Shown here: piece after piece, positions 22,405 to 35,300 of the stretch | Position numbering within the stretch: position 1 is the first letter of the stretch | Layout: the number at the start of each line of letters is the position of its first letter | Origin: Trogon surrucura | Lineage: Eukaryota; Chordata; Aves; Trogoniformes; Trogonidae | Assembly (NCBI GenBank): GCA_020746105.1 | Contig: CM036658.1 | Span: 33,257,099-33,321,098, forward strand | Direction of reading: 5' to 3' | DNA: 64,000 nucleotides | Notes under the pieces: model-generated | Databases searched by the model: none | Seen by the model: only the letters and a program-made list of their open reading frames with translations | Told to the model about the DNA's origin: nothing | Position numbers and translations under genes: made by a program

Positions 22405-25400
22405 GAAGGTGAGAATAAAGGAATTTCCTCCTCCACCCTTGTGTTGTTGAGCTGTACACTGATATTGTTGAGAGGGGAAAAAAGTAGCAAGCCTTTAGTT
22501 TTCCTCAGGATATCGCTGTGTGATTTTAGTGGCAACTTTTGAAGATACAATTGTCACTCTAAAGGTTTCAGCAATTCCATTCAGGATTGCTTTGCTTGTT
22601 TCTAATTTAACATACAGTCAATGCAGTTAATTTCCACAAAACACGTGCAATTCTGAAGATTCAGAGATTTCTCTGGCTAATTTTATAGTTCAGTGAGAAT
22701 GAAATCTTTTTCATGGTGCTCTTCATAAAGCAGTTTGATAGTTATTCCAGCAGGTAACTGAGTTTGATGACAAAACACTGAAGTCATGCCAAGTGCAGTC
22801 ATTTGGTTTATCTGAGGAGTATGAGTGTGACTGGATTTTGTCAGTCAGTAGCAACTATATATTTAGCAGTGTGGCTTTTTATTAAAGGCTCCTTAACCAA
22901 GTAAAACATCATTGGCATCAGACACCTAGTGCAGGAACTTTGTTCGTTGTCCAGCCTGACTCCCATCCAGGGAATGCGAAAATGCTATTTAAGGGTGGTT
23001 GCAGATTCCACTTCCGTATTTATCAGGGAAGGTGACTAAACTCAGGTTTGATACTAGCCTTTTTTAGTTTGTGTTGAAGTTGCTTTTGTTGAAGCATACG
23101 CTCAGCAACAGGGTCTGAATCCTGTGAAGTCCTGTGCATTTATTGTACTTTATCAGACTCTGAGTAGGCCCACATCCCACCTTTCCTGTTTCCCTTGGGA
23201 TTTCCCACAGACACAAGCTGTTGCAGAAATGCCATTTCCAAGCTCTTGTTCTGACATTTCTCGAAAACACAGATTGCCTTTAATTTATTTTCCTGATGGT
23301 CTAGTTCCTGTTACCACTCAAGTGAAATAGCAGGCTTAGATTAATGCTACTCTGAATATTATTAATATTGTTAATAGTTCATCATTACATGCCTAATCAA
23401 AATCGGAAATTCGATCTAAGTAATTACGTAAACCTGTTACAAGACACGGTTTCTGTCCCAAAACCTTAAGCAGACAAAATAGAGAATAAAGAAAGTGGAT
23501 ACAGCTCGTTGCTCAGTAGACAGTATTGCTACTGATAGGCTCCACAGGACTGCCAAGTGCCAGTGAAGAGGAAAATCCTCTCGTCTCTGCGTACTAGTTC
23601 CAGTAAAATTCAAACCTAAATAATTATGTGATAGCTGTGATTGACAGCCTCAGTTTGACTCTAGGTAACAAGTCAGCTCCTCTACCATAGATCAAGAGGA
23701 AAAGGATGTGAAATGTGGGGTATATTCCTAATTTCAGCCTCCTCTATTAACTTTCACTGTTACTGCACATACTTTCAGAAGTCATAACTGTATCCCTGCT
23801 GTGCGACCAGACAGTCACAGAAGTTAGAAGGAGCTTTTAAAGGTTACCAGCTTTTTTCCTTTGCAGCAGGGCAGGATCAGGAATATTGCTTATTGCTTTC
23901 CCAGACCTTCGCATTGCTAGAACTGGGTATTCCTTGGTTGTAGATGTAACAAATATTAATAGTTTAAAACATGTAGCTTTTTTGGTGGTTCTGGACTTGT
24001 GTTACTCCACCCTGAAACTGTCATAAGATGAAGCCTGAGAAGCGGTTGGAGGAAACAGTGAAGCAGAGGCAGGGCGAAGGGAAGCTCTCACGGTCTGAGG
24101 CTGGTATGATGTCAGGAAGAGTAATTGTTTTGTATTCTTAATTACTAGCTTGAATCATGCAACCCCAATTGACATGGGCGGGGAGGTAGTGAGAATGCAT
24201 GTGCTACAGCTGCACTGAGTCATGGGGCAGTATTCACCTGCCTTCTCACTGATATTTGGTTTACCATGAAAGCTGCAAGGATGATATAAGCGAGTAGTAT
24301 GGGCTGATCCAAAGCTCCCTCAATTTGTTAGCTTGGATCGTGGCTCAGTCACCATATGTGGTGATCATTGAAACAGAATGGGAGTTCATGGCGTTATTCC
24401 GTTTCAGTGGATCTGTGGTAGGGCAAGCTTTCAGATCTGCAGTAACCTCTGTAGGGGCACATGGATAAAAATTACTTAACAAGACCTTGTACTTTAGTTC
24501 TTACAGCTTTCCTAAAGCATATCTGTTGTCTACCAGATGCTTTGATCTGTTGAAGAGGAGTTTAAAGGAATATGGCACTTTGAGGTCAAGATGTTTGGTT
24601 TAGTAGAGTTGTAGAACATTGCTTATATCCTGCAAAGATAGGAATGTATACAAGAAAAAATAATCATAAGTTAGTCTTTTATATATGTTATATTCTCAAA
24701 ACAGGGTATTTTAGTTGCCTTATTTGCATGTATCAATAGGTTGACTAAAATAGATTAAGTACTGAAGCATGGGGATTTTGAGGCTGAATCAAGACTCAGA
24801 GAAGATTTAGCCAGAGGAATTTACAAGGGGTTCTACAGGAGGAGAGTTCACGATTACTTAATTTTAACCTAAGTTCCCCCTTAATTTCCTTGTTAGAGGC
24901 TACCTGTCCCAAAATATGAGTGCCTTCTGGTTCATTCCCAAACATTTGACTTAAGTGTCAACTCATCAGCTTCATAAAGCTGACCACATGAAGCAGGTTT
25001 GTAAAGGGGTCTCCATGTCATTGCATCTCTTTTCATACCACTGTTTTTGCATGTGTGCCTGCTGTTGAGTTTCTGTTGAAAGACCGAGTGGTTTTTCTAA
25101 CTGGAGAGGTGCAGATGAGTATTTTGATTTGAAAGCATGTGTGTGTGGTGCACCATTTTCCTGGATCTTCAGAATACTTACATAATTGGAAAGGGATGTG
25201 TATGCCAAACATTCAGTTAGCAGCATTTGTAGCTTACTTGGTGTAATAGCCATTTCAAGGTACTCTTTAAAGCCTGTTTCATATGAAAGAAAGAGTTGCT
25301 TAACAAACTCTGCCCATGGTATCTCCTACTGTAGAAGGATTTCCAGCAGTCTTACAAGGCAGTGGAGGCAGTGCAGGAGCAATGACGCCAGCAGAAAGTT

Positions 25401-25507
25401 TTCTGATGATTTCAAGTAGATTTGGATTTAATTGTGTTCCGCTACAGATGGCATGACTGATTTAAGATAAGAAGCTGAAATTAGAGTTGGAAGGGGTGGA
25501 GGGGAGT

Positions 25508-25522
25508 GAGAGAGAGAGAGAG
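25508..25522. repeat. (GA)n microsatellite
   Basis: A short run of about seven GA dinucleotides in a purine-rich context. Confidence 0.8.
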
Positions 25523-28471
25523 GCAGCCTGGACTAAGATCTGATTAGGGCCACTCTGCTGCTGCTTTTGATCTGTCTGTTGATGATCCAGATCAGAAAAT
25601 AAGGCTGATCAAGTTTATAGAAGGAATCCAAAGCCCAGAGAAAATGTTGTTTCATATGACCCTTACTATTTTTTAGTCAATTAAGACAACTTGCTGGAAA
25701 TTTTTTGAAATTTCCCTAGTGATGCATAACTGGGACAGCACTGAATGTGCAGGGGACAAAAAATCTTAAAGGTTGACATCTGCCAACAGCAGCTAAATGG
25801 AAAATATGTGGGACAGCACTGCACAAAAGTGATTGAAAATCCCTGGGGTAGAGCAGTGAATGACACAAGTTTGAATTAGTAAAGGCTTGTAAACATGTTG
25901 TGGTTTCAGCAGTTATCTCATTTAGGGGAATAATGCAGTAATGGAGAGAATTCCACTCAAATATAGTTTAATTTGTCTTGAAACATATGACTTCTTATCA
26001 GCAACTTCAAATCCAATTAGATTTAATACTGTACGGTTTGGAAATTCCACCATTGTCATGCATACGTTTTCCAGCTCGGAATCTTACTAGCCCTCGATAC
26101 ATCCATTACTTACCAGCCTTTCTTCACTTTTTTTCCGTACGGAAATTCTCATTGAAATCAGATCTGAGTTTGTGTTCACTTGAATTTCAAATTATTCTCC
26201 CTAGTTCAGTTGATAAAGGGTATCTTGCTCAGAATCCTTTTGTAATGAAACGTTGATTTGGCCTGATCACCATTAACTTGAGAGTCTTTTTGATCAATGA
26301 CTTATCTTCTTTTTACACACTGATTTCTTACTGTGTGTACCCTACAACTTCACAGGGCAGCATTTCGGTTGTTGATACAAGGAGTCTGTAAATGATGCTA
26401 TAAAGCTAGCATACTTTTCGCTCAGCCGTCTAATTAGCATGACTTTGGCAAGCTGCCTGAAGTCTTTGGGTCTGAATTAACTCACCTGCACACACTGCTT
26501 AAAACTAGAACATCACTGGAATATCATTGTAGTGGTAAACTTGAACAAGTGGGTGATGAAAGGAGATCTAAGAGAAAGGCATTAGAATAGGAACACTTGT
26601 CTTGCTCAAGTCAACATTTTGGAAGAGGAGCAACGAGTTAACAGCCAGCTCTTCTCAAAATGTGCTTTGCAATTGTTGGCAGAAAATAACATTTTGACTG
26701 AGGTCATGCTTCCATACACTTCTGTGCACATTTAAAACTTACCCTTCAGGTCCAGCATTACCAAGTTTAATCCTTGGGATTGAAGCTCACACCTTCTTCC
26801 CCAGGCATCTTTTGTCACCTCAAGCAGTCAAGGGATGTGTGATACCAGTGAAAAGTGACTTCCACAGGATGGGAGGGATGTCACACACCCCAGATGAGCT
26901 GCATCTCTTTGGGAGCAGGGCAGTGACAGAATGCAGCCCAAGCACACTGTCCAGCCTTACACCAATCACATGCTACCTGGGGTGAAACAGATCAGCAAAT
27001 GTTCTGTAATCCACATTCTCTACAAAAACGACCATGTATGTCTCCTAATCCATTAATGAGTGATAATAACATGTTTCTTTTGCTGTTCATAAGACTCTTG
27101 ATTGTGCCTTCTGGCAAGCGTGAACAGACCCCCTCTACTTTCTTCTTTCTGTCTCTAATGCTGCCTTTATGCAAGTTGAGAAAGGAGAGAGCCATGGCAT
27201 GCCGTAAACAGATACAGTGCTGTGAGAACCCACAGGAATCCTTTCTGTTGCTCTGTTAAACTTCTCTAAGTTTACAAGCATGCCTCGTCTCCCTTCAAGC
27301 ACCAGAATTCTGTTTTTTTAACTCTCTACCTCATAAGGGAGGAACACACGAGTCTGTTTCTTCTCAGGAACAGAGCTCGCATGATGAGAGGGATTCTAAC
27401 AAATGCTATGTGTGCTGGTGTAATGGTCGGGTTTTGACCATGAGTACCTTCAGGATGCTAAAACAGATATGCCGAGGAAGATGAGAGCAGACAGCCCCTG
27501 TTTTATGATTCTTTTTCTAAGTGAGTGGGAGCTTTCCTAAAATGTCAGTGGCTTGTTTTCAGTGGTGTGTTACGGAGCAGTAGTTTGCTTGGGTTTTGGA
27601 AGAGAGAGATGGAAAGAAGTTTTCCATCTGAAAATAAGGACAGATGGGCAAATTTTGAGATGAGATTATCATAAACTATGGAGTCCTTAAAACCTATGGC
27701 TAACCTGAAGAGCACTTTATATTTAACCAAGACAAAAACTGGAGGTAGCACCCCCTCCTAGGTGGCTTTTTTCTTCCACGACATTACTGGATCACTCTCT
27801 ATGTACTGCAAGTTGTGGGGGTTTTTAATTCCCTTATGTGTACTCTTCTTTTTAAGGATGGTATCTGTGGTTCTCAGGTTCACTCTGGCAGTCCTCTGCT
27901 CTGCCCGCGGGGAAGTGTAGCACAAGGTGTTCAAGAAGCATAGCTGAGCGTGGAGACGGCCACGACAGATAACTGAACATAGACCACCCTCTGCGAAGGA
28001 GTGTCAGGGAGGAAGGTTAACAGCTGGAGAAGGAATGGTTGTGTTACGTCAATGCGAGTGCTCCTGTGGTGGCTTTTTCCTCACTGGAAGAGGCCAACAA
28101 AGTTTGAAAATATATCTGGCAGTACTTCAGCTACCTAAGCAGAGCAGGAGGAGATAAAGCTGTGGTCGTGGTGTGTAAGAGTTTCAAGAGGGGTGTGGAA
28201 ACGTAAATGAGGGTTGACATTTGAACTGGCAAAATCTGGAGCCAGCTCAGAAACTACAACCAGAGGTTTTCATCTCTGCTAAATTGTAGACAGCATCTTC
28301 CCTCTCTAAACATCCACTTCCAGTAATGCAAAGGAAGAGGTTGCTCACACAGCCCACATCCCTGGTATGTCCTCTCCTCCATGACAGAAGTTGGGGGGAA
28401 GCTTATTCAGCTGCTTGATAATGCAACAGGGCTTGGACTGCTGTCAGAGTTTTCATCTGGTTTAGTAATTT

Positions 28472-28558
28472 ATTGCTTAATTAAGTTAATATCGTGTTCT
28501 GCACTGGAGATATGGCTGTCAAGACATTGCTTAATTAAGTTAATATCTTGTTCTGCAC
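28472..28558 (+). repeat. Tandem duplication, 54-base period
   Basis: A 33-base segment beginning ATTGCTTAATTAAGTTAATA occurs at 28472-28504 and again at 28526-28558 with one mismatch. The spacing of 54 bases is a multiple of three, so it keeps a chance open frame alive across the repeat. The core TTAATTAA is palindromic. High similarity suggests a recent local duplication. Confidence 0.9.
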
Positions 28559-30694
28559 GAAGGCTGCGGCTGTTGTGGTACAACTGGTATTGCAGCTGGA
28601 CCAACGAGCAAGGTGGTTCAGGGTGCCCACGTCAGTCCAGGTTTGCCCTCAGACCCGAGAGAAAGCCTCTTCCCAGCCCTCACACTGGGCTGTGCTCTGG
28701 TGGGAACCCTGTGAACCTTCTCCCACATTCCTGATGGTTTCTGGGGCTGGGGCGGGGCGGGCAGAGCAGGAAGTGAGTCTTCCTCCCCAGGGGTGCATTT
28801 GGGTTCTCCATTTCACCTCAGCACAGAGAGGACTTCTTGCTCTTGCTTACCCAGATGGCTCAAACACCCTTCCCAGCCAGTGCAGAGGTTTACATCCCTG
28901 CTCTTTTAAAACTGCTGTTTTATTGCTAGTGCGATGCTTTCCTTCCCTGATCTTTCCCTGATCTCTTCACTATTGGCTGTGCAGTCTCTGCCAAAGCAGA
29001 GCCTGTCCATCTATGCTTTTAAAGGTTCTCCCATTCTCCACAATCTCTTTGGCTTTTCAGCCACAGGGGAAGGACTGAGCAATGAGCAGAGCCAGCAGGA
29101 ACTTGACTTGTGCCTAATCTTCTGCTGTCATTCCCTCAGTTCAGTTGCACACCCTTGCAAAGTTCATCTGCAGCAGTAGGTCAAATGCATATTTCTTAAT
29201 AATAGAAAATTAAAAGAAACACGTCCTGTCTCATTGAAAGCTTTAATACAAAGATATCCCAAAGGCCATTTCATTTGTAAGTAGAACAGTTTTATTTCAC
29301 TTTGGGGTTCGTGGTTGTTTTTTGTGGGCTTTTTTTTAAGGAAGTAAATATTTAAACAGTTTCTGAATCTGAAGTAAAAATTTTATGACCGTCATTAGCA
29401 TGTGTGCAGTTTTGAATGAATTGGACTTAAAATAAGCAGCATTTCTTTCCCTGGGGTAGACGTAATAGGCACACTGTTACTCACTGTTACACCATTTCAG
29501 CGGTTTTCCTTGGACCTGAGGAAAATGCTTCTAAGTCATAAGTTTTAATTTATACTATTAAAAGTGTACAGATTTAAGCTGCAGTTGTTGCCTCCTGAAA
29601 ACAGTTATGTTCCTGTCTTCCTATTTTTTTTCTAATTAATTTGATTCACTTGTGGTAGTGGCAAGTTTTAATGGGATTTCTTTTTAATTAAAGCGAGAGC
29701 ATGTGAATCCCAGAGGGTAGATCCTGCTTTTGTTGAAAAGTGCCCTCATACAAATAGGATGCTTTTTCATTAACAGTGCTGCAAAAAAACACATTTGAGG
29801 ATTATCAGCAAGGCATGATGGTAGTGCAGTCCTGCTCTAAAAATGTCTGAGATTGAGAGGCCCTTCTCCATCTTGATGTGCCTTTTATGAGAGACGATAA
29901 AGGCAACTAAATATAGCAAGAATGGTAGCTATAGCCGTTGATAAGGGAAGAAAATAAAATTAAAGCTAATTTTCTTTGTTATGTAGGAGAACTTAAGCAC
30001 TAGGGCATCTTTTCAGTCCCAAACCAAATGTAAACCTCTGCCTATCCTGAGCCTCTTGTTCTTGTCCTCTGGATTTACATGACTCTCTGTATGAAGTTGA
30101 GAGCACAAACTTCAGGACTGAAGTATTTAGAAGGCAGATTTTAAAAGCAAAGTAATATATTGGGGTTTTTTTCTCCTTCCCCTGAAAATATCATCACTTC
30201 ATTTTGAAGAGCAAGAGAGGCAAGAAATGGGTGAGCTCAGAGCTGGAGGAACTTGCCCAGCATCCCCACTTACCAGCTCTGGTATCTGTGGCCTGCTGCA
30301 TGAACCTGGAGATAGCAGAAACACTGGGTAAAGTCCTCACCCTAGTTCAATTAATGGCAGATGCCTCATCAGCTCCACTGCAACCGGAATATCACCTGTT
30401 GTGCTTCTCTGGGTGTTTTGTTGTTATTACTGTATGCCTTTATGGTGCTGTGTCCCTCTTACATTGTTCAGCTCCAGTTCCCAGAAGAAGACCTATTCTA
30501 AGCTTAAAAAAATAATAATTTTGTTTGATTACATAAAAGGGAAAAAATGAACTTGTATATATGGGAAAACACAAGATAAAAACTGCCAGAGGAAATTATT
30601 TTATGTTTTTGTTAGTCTCAAAGAAATATGTTTTGTATTGTGGAAACGCAAACCAGTTTGCTCCCTTCCTGCACAGCTTGCCATCTTTTTTTCT

Positions 30695-30717
30695 GTTTTG
30701 TTTGTTTGTTTGTTTTG
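30695..30717. repeat. (TTTG)n microsatellite
   Basis: Five or so tandem TTTG units in a T-rich context. Confidence 0.85.
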
Positions 30718-32138
30718 CTTGTTGTGTTGTGGTTTTTTTTTTAAATATGCATGTTTTCTGGAACATTTTTATTTTACTAGGTGGAGATTAAATAAATCTA
30801 GAAGTACTTGTCTCAGATGCCCTTTTTTTTTTGGAACTCTGGCAAAATTAAGACATGCAGTCTGGCTTTCTTTTATAGCAGCAGCCCAATTGCTTAGTCT
30901 TCACAAATCACAAATAATTTGTAAATGATGTTAATAATGAAGTAAGTAAAAACGTTAAGACATTTCTCTGAAACTGATCAACTTCAGGAGCTTAGTTATG
31001 AAGGAAGCAAGGTAAGAGATACTTCACTTTTGATTTTTAAAAACTAAAATCTGATCTATGAGGTCCTGCAAAAGCAAAATCAAACCTGTGTTTAATTCAG
31101 TAGCAAGAATGAAGTGAAAAATTGTTATCATAGTGACTTGGAGAATAGAAAGATTGTTGTCTTCTTTTATCTATTGCTACTGTGACTATTCTATGTGCTC
31201 TTACTAATCGAAATTACCTATACCTCCCTCTTCGCCAAAATGCCAGACAGTCCTTAACAAAACTTAAATGAACACAGACTTGATGGGCAAAGAAAATTAG
31301 TGGTTGCTGAGTCATGCCTCATTTTCCTGCAGTCCCAGCTGCTAACCTGTTCTTACCAATCAAGCAATGGAGGCTCTAATCTCAGAGTGTTTAGATGTTT
31401 GCACAGCACTGCGTACTTTATGATGGAACTCCCATAGGAGTTACTGGGGTTTTTATCAGGCTATTTCTTTTGTGGTTAGTGACTTGGCTGGAGTTTACAG
31501 AAACAGAAAGATACAGGAGAGACACAGCAGCAGAAGCAAAAAGAGTTTACGTCTGGCCAGCTGAACATGCTGCTGTAGTTATGTGTTGCTGTAATTAATC
31601 CAACATCATCTACTGCGGAATTTGACCTGAACAAGAAAAGTCAATGACCAGGATGACTATCTTTTAATTGCAGGCAGGCTTGCTGATGCTTCTCAATGCT
31701 TGCAGAGAGTGGGACACAGCAGGGTCATTCCCACCCCAAATAGCCCCCAGTACGGACCCCCAAGAAAAGTGTTGTACAGGCTTTGCATGGCAGGTTTAGA
31801 AGAGATGGGTTTGGCATATAATACACCTGAGGACCCCAAGATAACTAAGCTGTATATGTCCTTCAGCACCTGAAGAGCCTCTTGGAGGAGTCATGATTGT
31901 AAGTCTGAAATATGGAAAAATGCTGCAAAGCCAGTGAACACAGTCTGAAATGAAAGCAAACCTAGATTTTTTTCCTGAAGAATTCAAAATTATCCTGGTG
32001 TCCATGAAGTATTTTTAAACATCTTTGCTTTCTTTCAGTGAATTACTAGTTCATTTTGTCTTTGCAAGTGTCCCTCAAACAGATAACCTCACACCATGCT
32101 CTTTATTCAAGGATACATGAACTGAGGGCAACATTAGA

Positions 32139-32213
32139 GGGCCAGTTTAGCTCACTCGGTTGAGCATGGTGCTGAAACACCAAAGGTTGCGGGTTCGATT
32201 CCCATTCGGTCCC
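32139..32213 (+). pseudogene. tRNA-Ile-derived SINE head (not a functional tRNA)
   Basis: The D-arm, variable region and T-arm are recognisable. The best anticodon stem (TGGTG paired with CACCA) encloses only six bases, CTGAAA, where a real tRNA has seven. Two of the seven acceptor pairs are mismatched. These defects, plus the attached CR1 tail, argue against a working tRNA gene. A naive scan could call it tRNA-Phe because GAA falls in the loop. Confidence 0.75.
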
Positions 32214-32315
32214 CATGTGTTGCCTGATCTAGTTGAGAGGCGTCCCTGCCCATGACAGGGAGGTTGGATTAAATGATCTCTAAGGTGCCTTCCAGCCTAG
32301 GCCATTCTGTGTCAC
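32139..32315 (+). mobile_element. tRNA-Ile-headed, CR1-tailed SINE (TguSINE1-like)
   Basis: The left 75 bases resemble tRNA-Ile. There is an A-box-like TAGCTCACTCGG at 32148-32159, a perfect B box GGTTCGATTCC at 32192-32202, and a partly paired acceptor stem. From about 32220 the sequence switches to a CR1 3' tail ending near 'GGCCATTCTGTGTCAC'. Flanks share a diverged repeat (AGGGCAACATTAGA before and AGGGCAAATGGTGA after, 9 of 14 matching), consistent with an old target-site duplication. From family knowledge, TguSINE1 of passerine birds has exactly this structure: RNA polymerase III transcribes it, and CR1 reverse transcriptase mobilises it in trans. This copy is about 175 bases and moderately diverged, so probably inactive. 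Confidence 0.88.
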
Positions 32316-35300
32316 AGGGCAAATGGTGAACATGCATTGGAGATTTTCAGTGTGCTTATGTGGCAGAATTTAGCGAAATATTAAAATTATGTTAAGCAGT
32401 GAGACAGTCCTCCTAGGTAATTCCTGCTCGTTGCCTCTGTCTTATTCAATCCAGCAGGAGAGCTTTGTTAAAATACAGTATTATGCACCATTTAGAGGTG
32501 GGAATTGCTGTTGGCGTCACTTTTGGCACAAGTCCTGTCATGCACGTTTTGTATTGTTCTTTGAAATAGGATACTCAGAACTATGGCATATGGCTAAGAT
32601 CTCTAAATTTACTTAAAGATACAGCCAGAAGGAGTTCTTGAAATACGTTTGAGAACAAAAATAGGTCAAGACAAAACATTTTACCTTTGGGTTTTCCACT
32701 AATAATTTGGTTGCACATGTTTAATATTATAAACCTGATTTTATTCCATAGTATTATGTTTTCAGCTTCTGAGTCATGTTCTGCTTTTGCATACAGCATT
32801 CTTAGCTCTTATTAGCATACTTGAGAGCCGCGTAGTTTGTTTTTGGAGGGCTGAACATGGTCATAAAGAGACCACTGACATCTACACACTGTTGATTTCT
32901 GGGAGTTTGTTGAAGCAGTCCTGATGTGCATGCTTTTCCTCTAATTTAAGGCGTACTAAAAGTGTATATCTTGCAGAAGATTTTGTTTCTGGTTAGGAGC
33001 AAACAGGTAATTTTTAAATAGAACTGAATAACTTGTCATTGAGGTGACCTTAAAGATAAAATCTCCTGCACTTTGTTGTAGCGAACGGGCTCAAACTCTT
33101 CATGTGGAACATGTTTTCTTAGTTGCTCTCCATGTGCCCCCAGAATTTATGACCTGCTTATTACACTAGATTTACACCTGTGAATTGTGAAGTCCATTAA
33201 CTCGTTCGATGTTCTCTTACTTTTACATCACTCAAAAAATGTGGTAATGGAAATGTATCTTTAGACAGGACTTAACTGCCTGTGGGGTTGGGTTGCGTTA
33301 TTTATTACCTTTTTTTTTTTTTTTTTAGAAGGGTTTTATATGTCTGTCAGAGCAAACTGTTGGATCGGTGCAAGAATGTTAATGAATCTATTGCCTTTGA
33401 GTTGTTTTCAACAAAAACGACACCTGCTCTTGGCAGACCAAGAGCAGTGTTTTCCTGGTGCCTGCTTCCAGGGGAGGGGAGCAGTTTTGAAAGGGCTCTT
33501 AACTCTCTTACGAACTCAGGGTTGACTAGATGCTGTCGACAGTTAAAGCAGTTGCTAGTACAGTCTACTTAACCTAGAGCTGACCCTTCTATGAAGGATG
33601 GAGTTTGCAGCAGGTCAAGTGGACTGAATAGGGAGAACTTGAATGTTTCTTATTCGCCAGGGGGAATGGTCAAGACTGGTCCCCAAGCAGAGATGATGCA
33701 AGCAAGAAGGGAGTGTGATACCTCCTTTGGAGGCACTCTGTACTGTACAGCAAATGTCTCCTCTTCAGATGGGTGAAATGCTCTGGTAATTTGTACCCTG
33801 CCATGTAGGGGCACCACAGACGCTTTCCCTGTCATACATCTCAAGCACACTGGTCATACAACAAAATGCAGGGATCCCATCCCTCTGTTCTGTGTGCATG
33901 TCTTCTCCTTCGATTTTTTGAATTAGGTGACAGGAGGTGCTTTTGTATCTTTCACATGCCCAGATAGGCATCCAAAATGTGGCAGGGGATAAGAATACAA
34001 TGAGAAGAGGTGAGACAAATTATTAGTTTGCGCAGCTTAGTGTTGATCGCGAGAGGGTCACGTCCTGCCACAATCCTGGAATTCTGCCCATCACATCACA
34101 AAAATTTAGGTATTCCTAGTTGTATGAGCAAACATGCGTTCCTTCCGCATGCCAGAGTGCACATTATGTGATGCATACTGTTCTGGGCTTTTAAGTGAGA
34201 AGAGTTCAGGGCCAACTGAGGCTAATGGTTGTATTTTGCATGTTTGCATGGTGCATAGGTACATTGCAGCTGCTGGCCAGACAGAATATTGGAAAATACG
34301 TATTATCACCATACCACACTGCTTACTGGCATTGAAGGTTCACATAGAACAGGTAGAAACTTCATTGAAATATCTCTTTATTTCAAATGGCCATTGCAGA
34401 AGTGGGTTTCGGTCGCTTATTGCTTGGGTGGAATGAGGGACTGTTGTGGCAGGAATCACTGCGGGTTACTAGGAGTTTTTGCAGTGAGGAGTATTTTGGC
34501 TGTCGTACTTCACTGGAGGTTTGTACAATGTGTGAGAGGCAGCATAAAAATAAGTTACACTTATAACAGGATCTGGAGGAAAGGAACTGCCAGGACTAAG
34601 ATTCATGGTAAGGTAATAGCTTAAGCAGTGCAAGAGACATCAGGGTGTATATACCCAGAGAACTCTGTCAAACGAATTTGATCTTCTGTAATGAGACTTG
34701 GTGGGTTGGTGGGAACAGTGTTTTTTTGCAGATTGCAGATGGTACACTGGGTCTCTCTTGGCTGCCTGTTCGAGAATGACATGGGACATGGAATTAGAGA
34801 GCTAGGAGGAGCCCAGCAGTGCTCCATCCGGAAAGAAGTTTGCTGAATTTGGGTAACACCACAGTTAAGTATTGTTTTGCCATATTCAGACCATCACTTT
34901 TAGTGAGGCTCATATTACCATGTCTTGTGAAGACCAACAAGCAAGAACAATGCTGCCTGTCAGACACTGAAATGCTAGAAAGTTTAAAGATACTTTCAAT
35001 TACTGTCACATGTCTTAAGCAAAAGACAGGTGGAAGGTTGTCTGAATGGCTTGATGCAGCCTTTTAATCTTCTGCAGTCTCTTCTATGAGCATCTTTAGC
35101 TTTCTTATCATTGTCGGTATGATGGCCTTTTTTTCACTATTGTGTATCTCACTCTGGAAGAAGTGAGACCACAGGAAACCACCATGCTGAGCTATCAAAC
35201 CAAATTACCAGGCTTTTAATTCATACAGGATGATCCTCTCCAGGGAACTTTCAGGTGAGGCAGCTGGATCACAGACAGGCTTTCATTTCAGTCTTTGTTC

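Larger units (their letters stand above)
21739..32138. other. AT-rich non-coding DNA with simple repeats
   Basis: No gene is recognised in this 10-kb stretch. It contains a T15 run at 22390-22404, a (GA)n run at 25508-25522, a 54-base-period duplication at 28472-28558 and a (TTTG)n run at 30695-30717. A GC-richer patch at about 28550-28900 includes a GGGGCGGGGCGGG word but lacks CpG density typical of an island. Open frames there reach 137 codons with no domain. Confidence 0.5.

Noticed and set aside
32139..32213. Functional tRNA gene
   Set aside because: The anticodon loop has six bases, two acceptor pairs fail, and a CR1 tail follows directly, so it is a SINE head.
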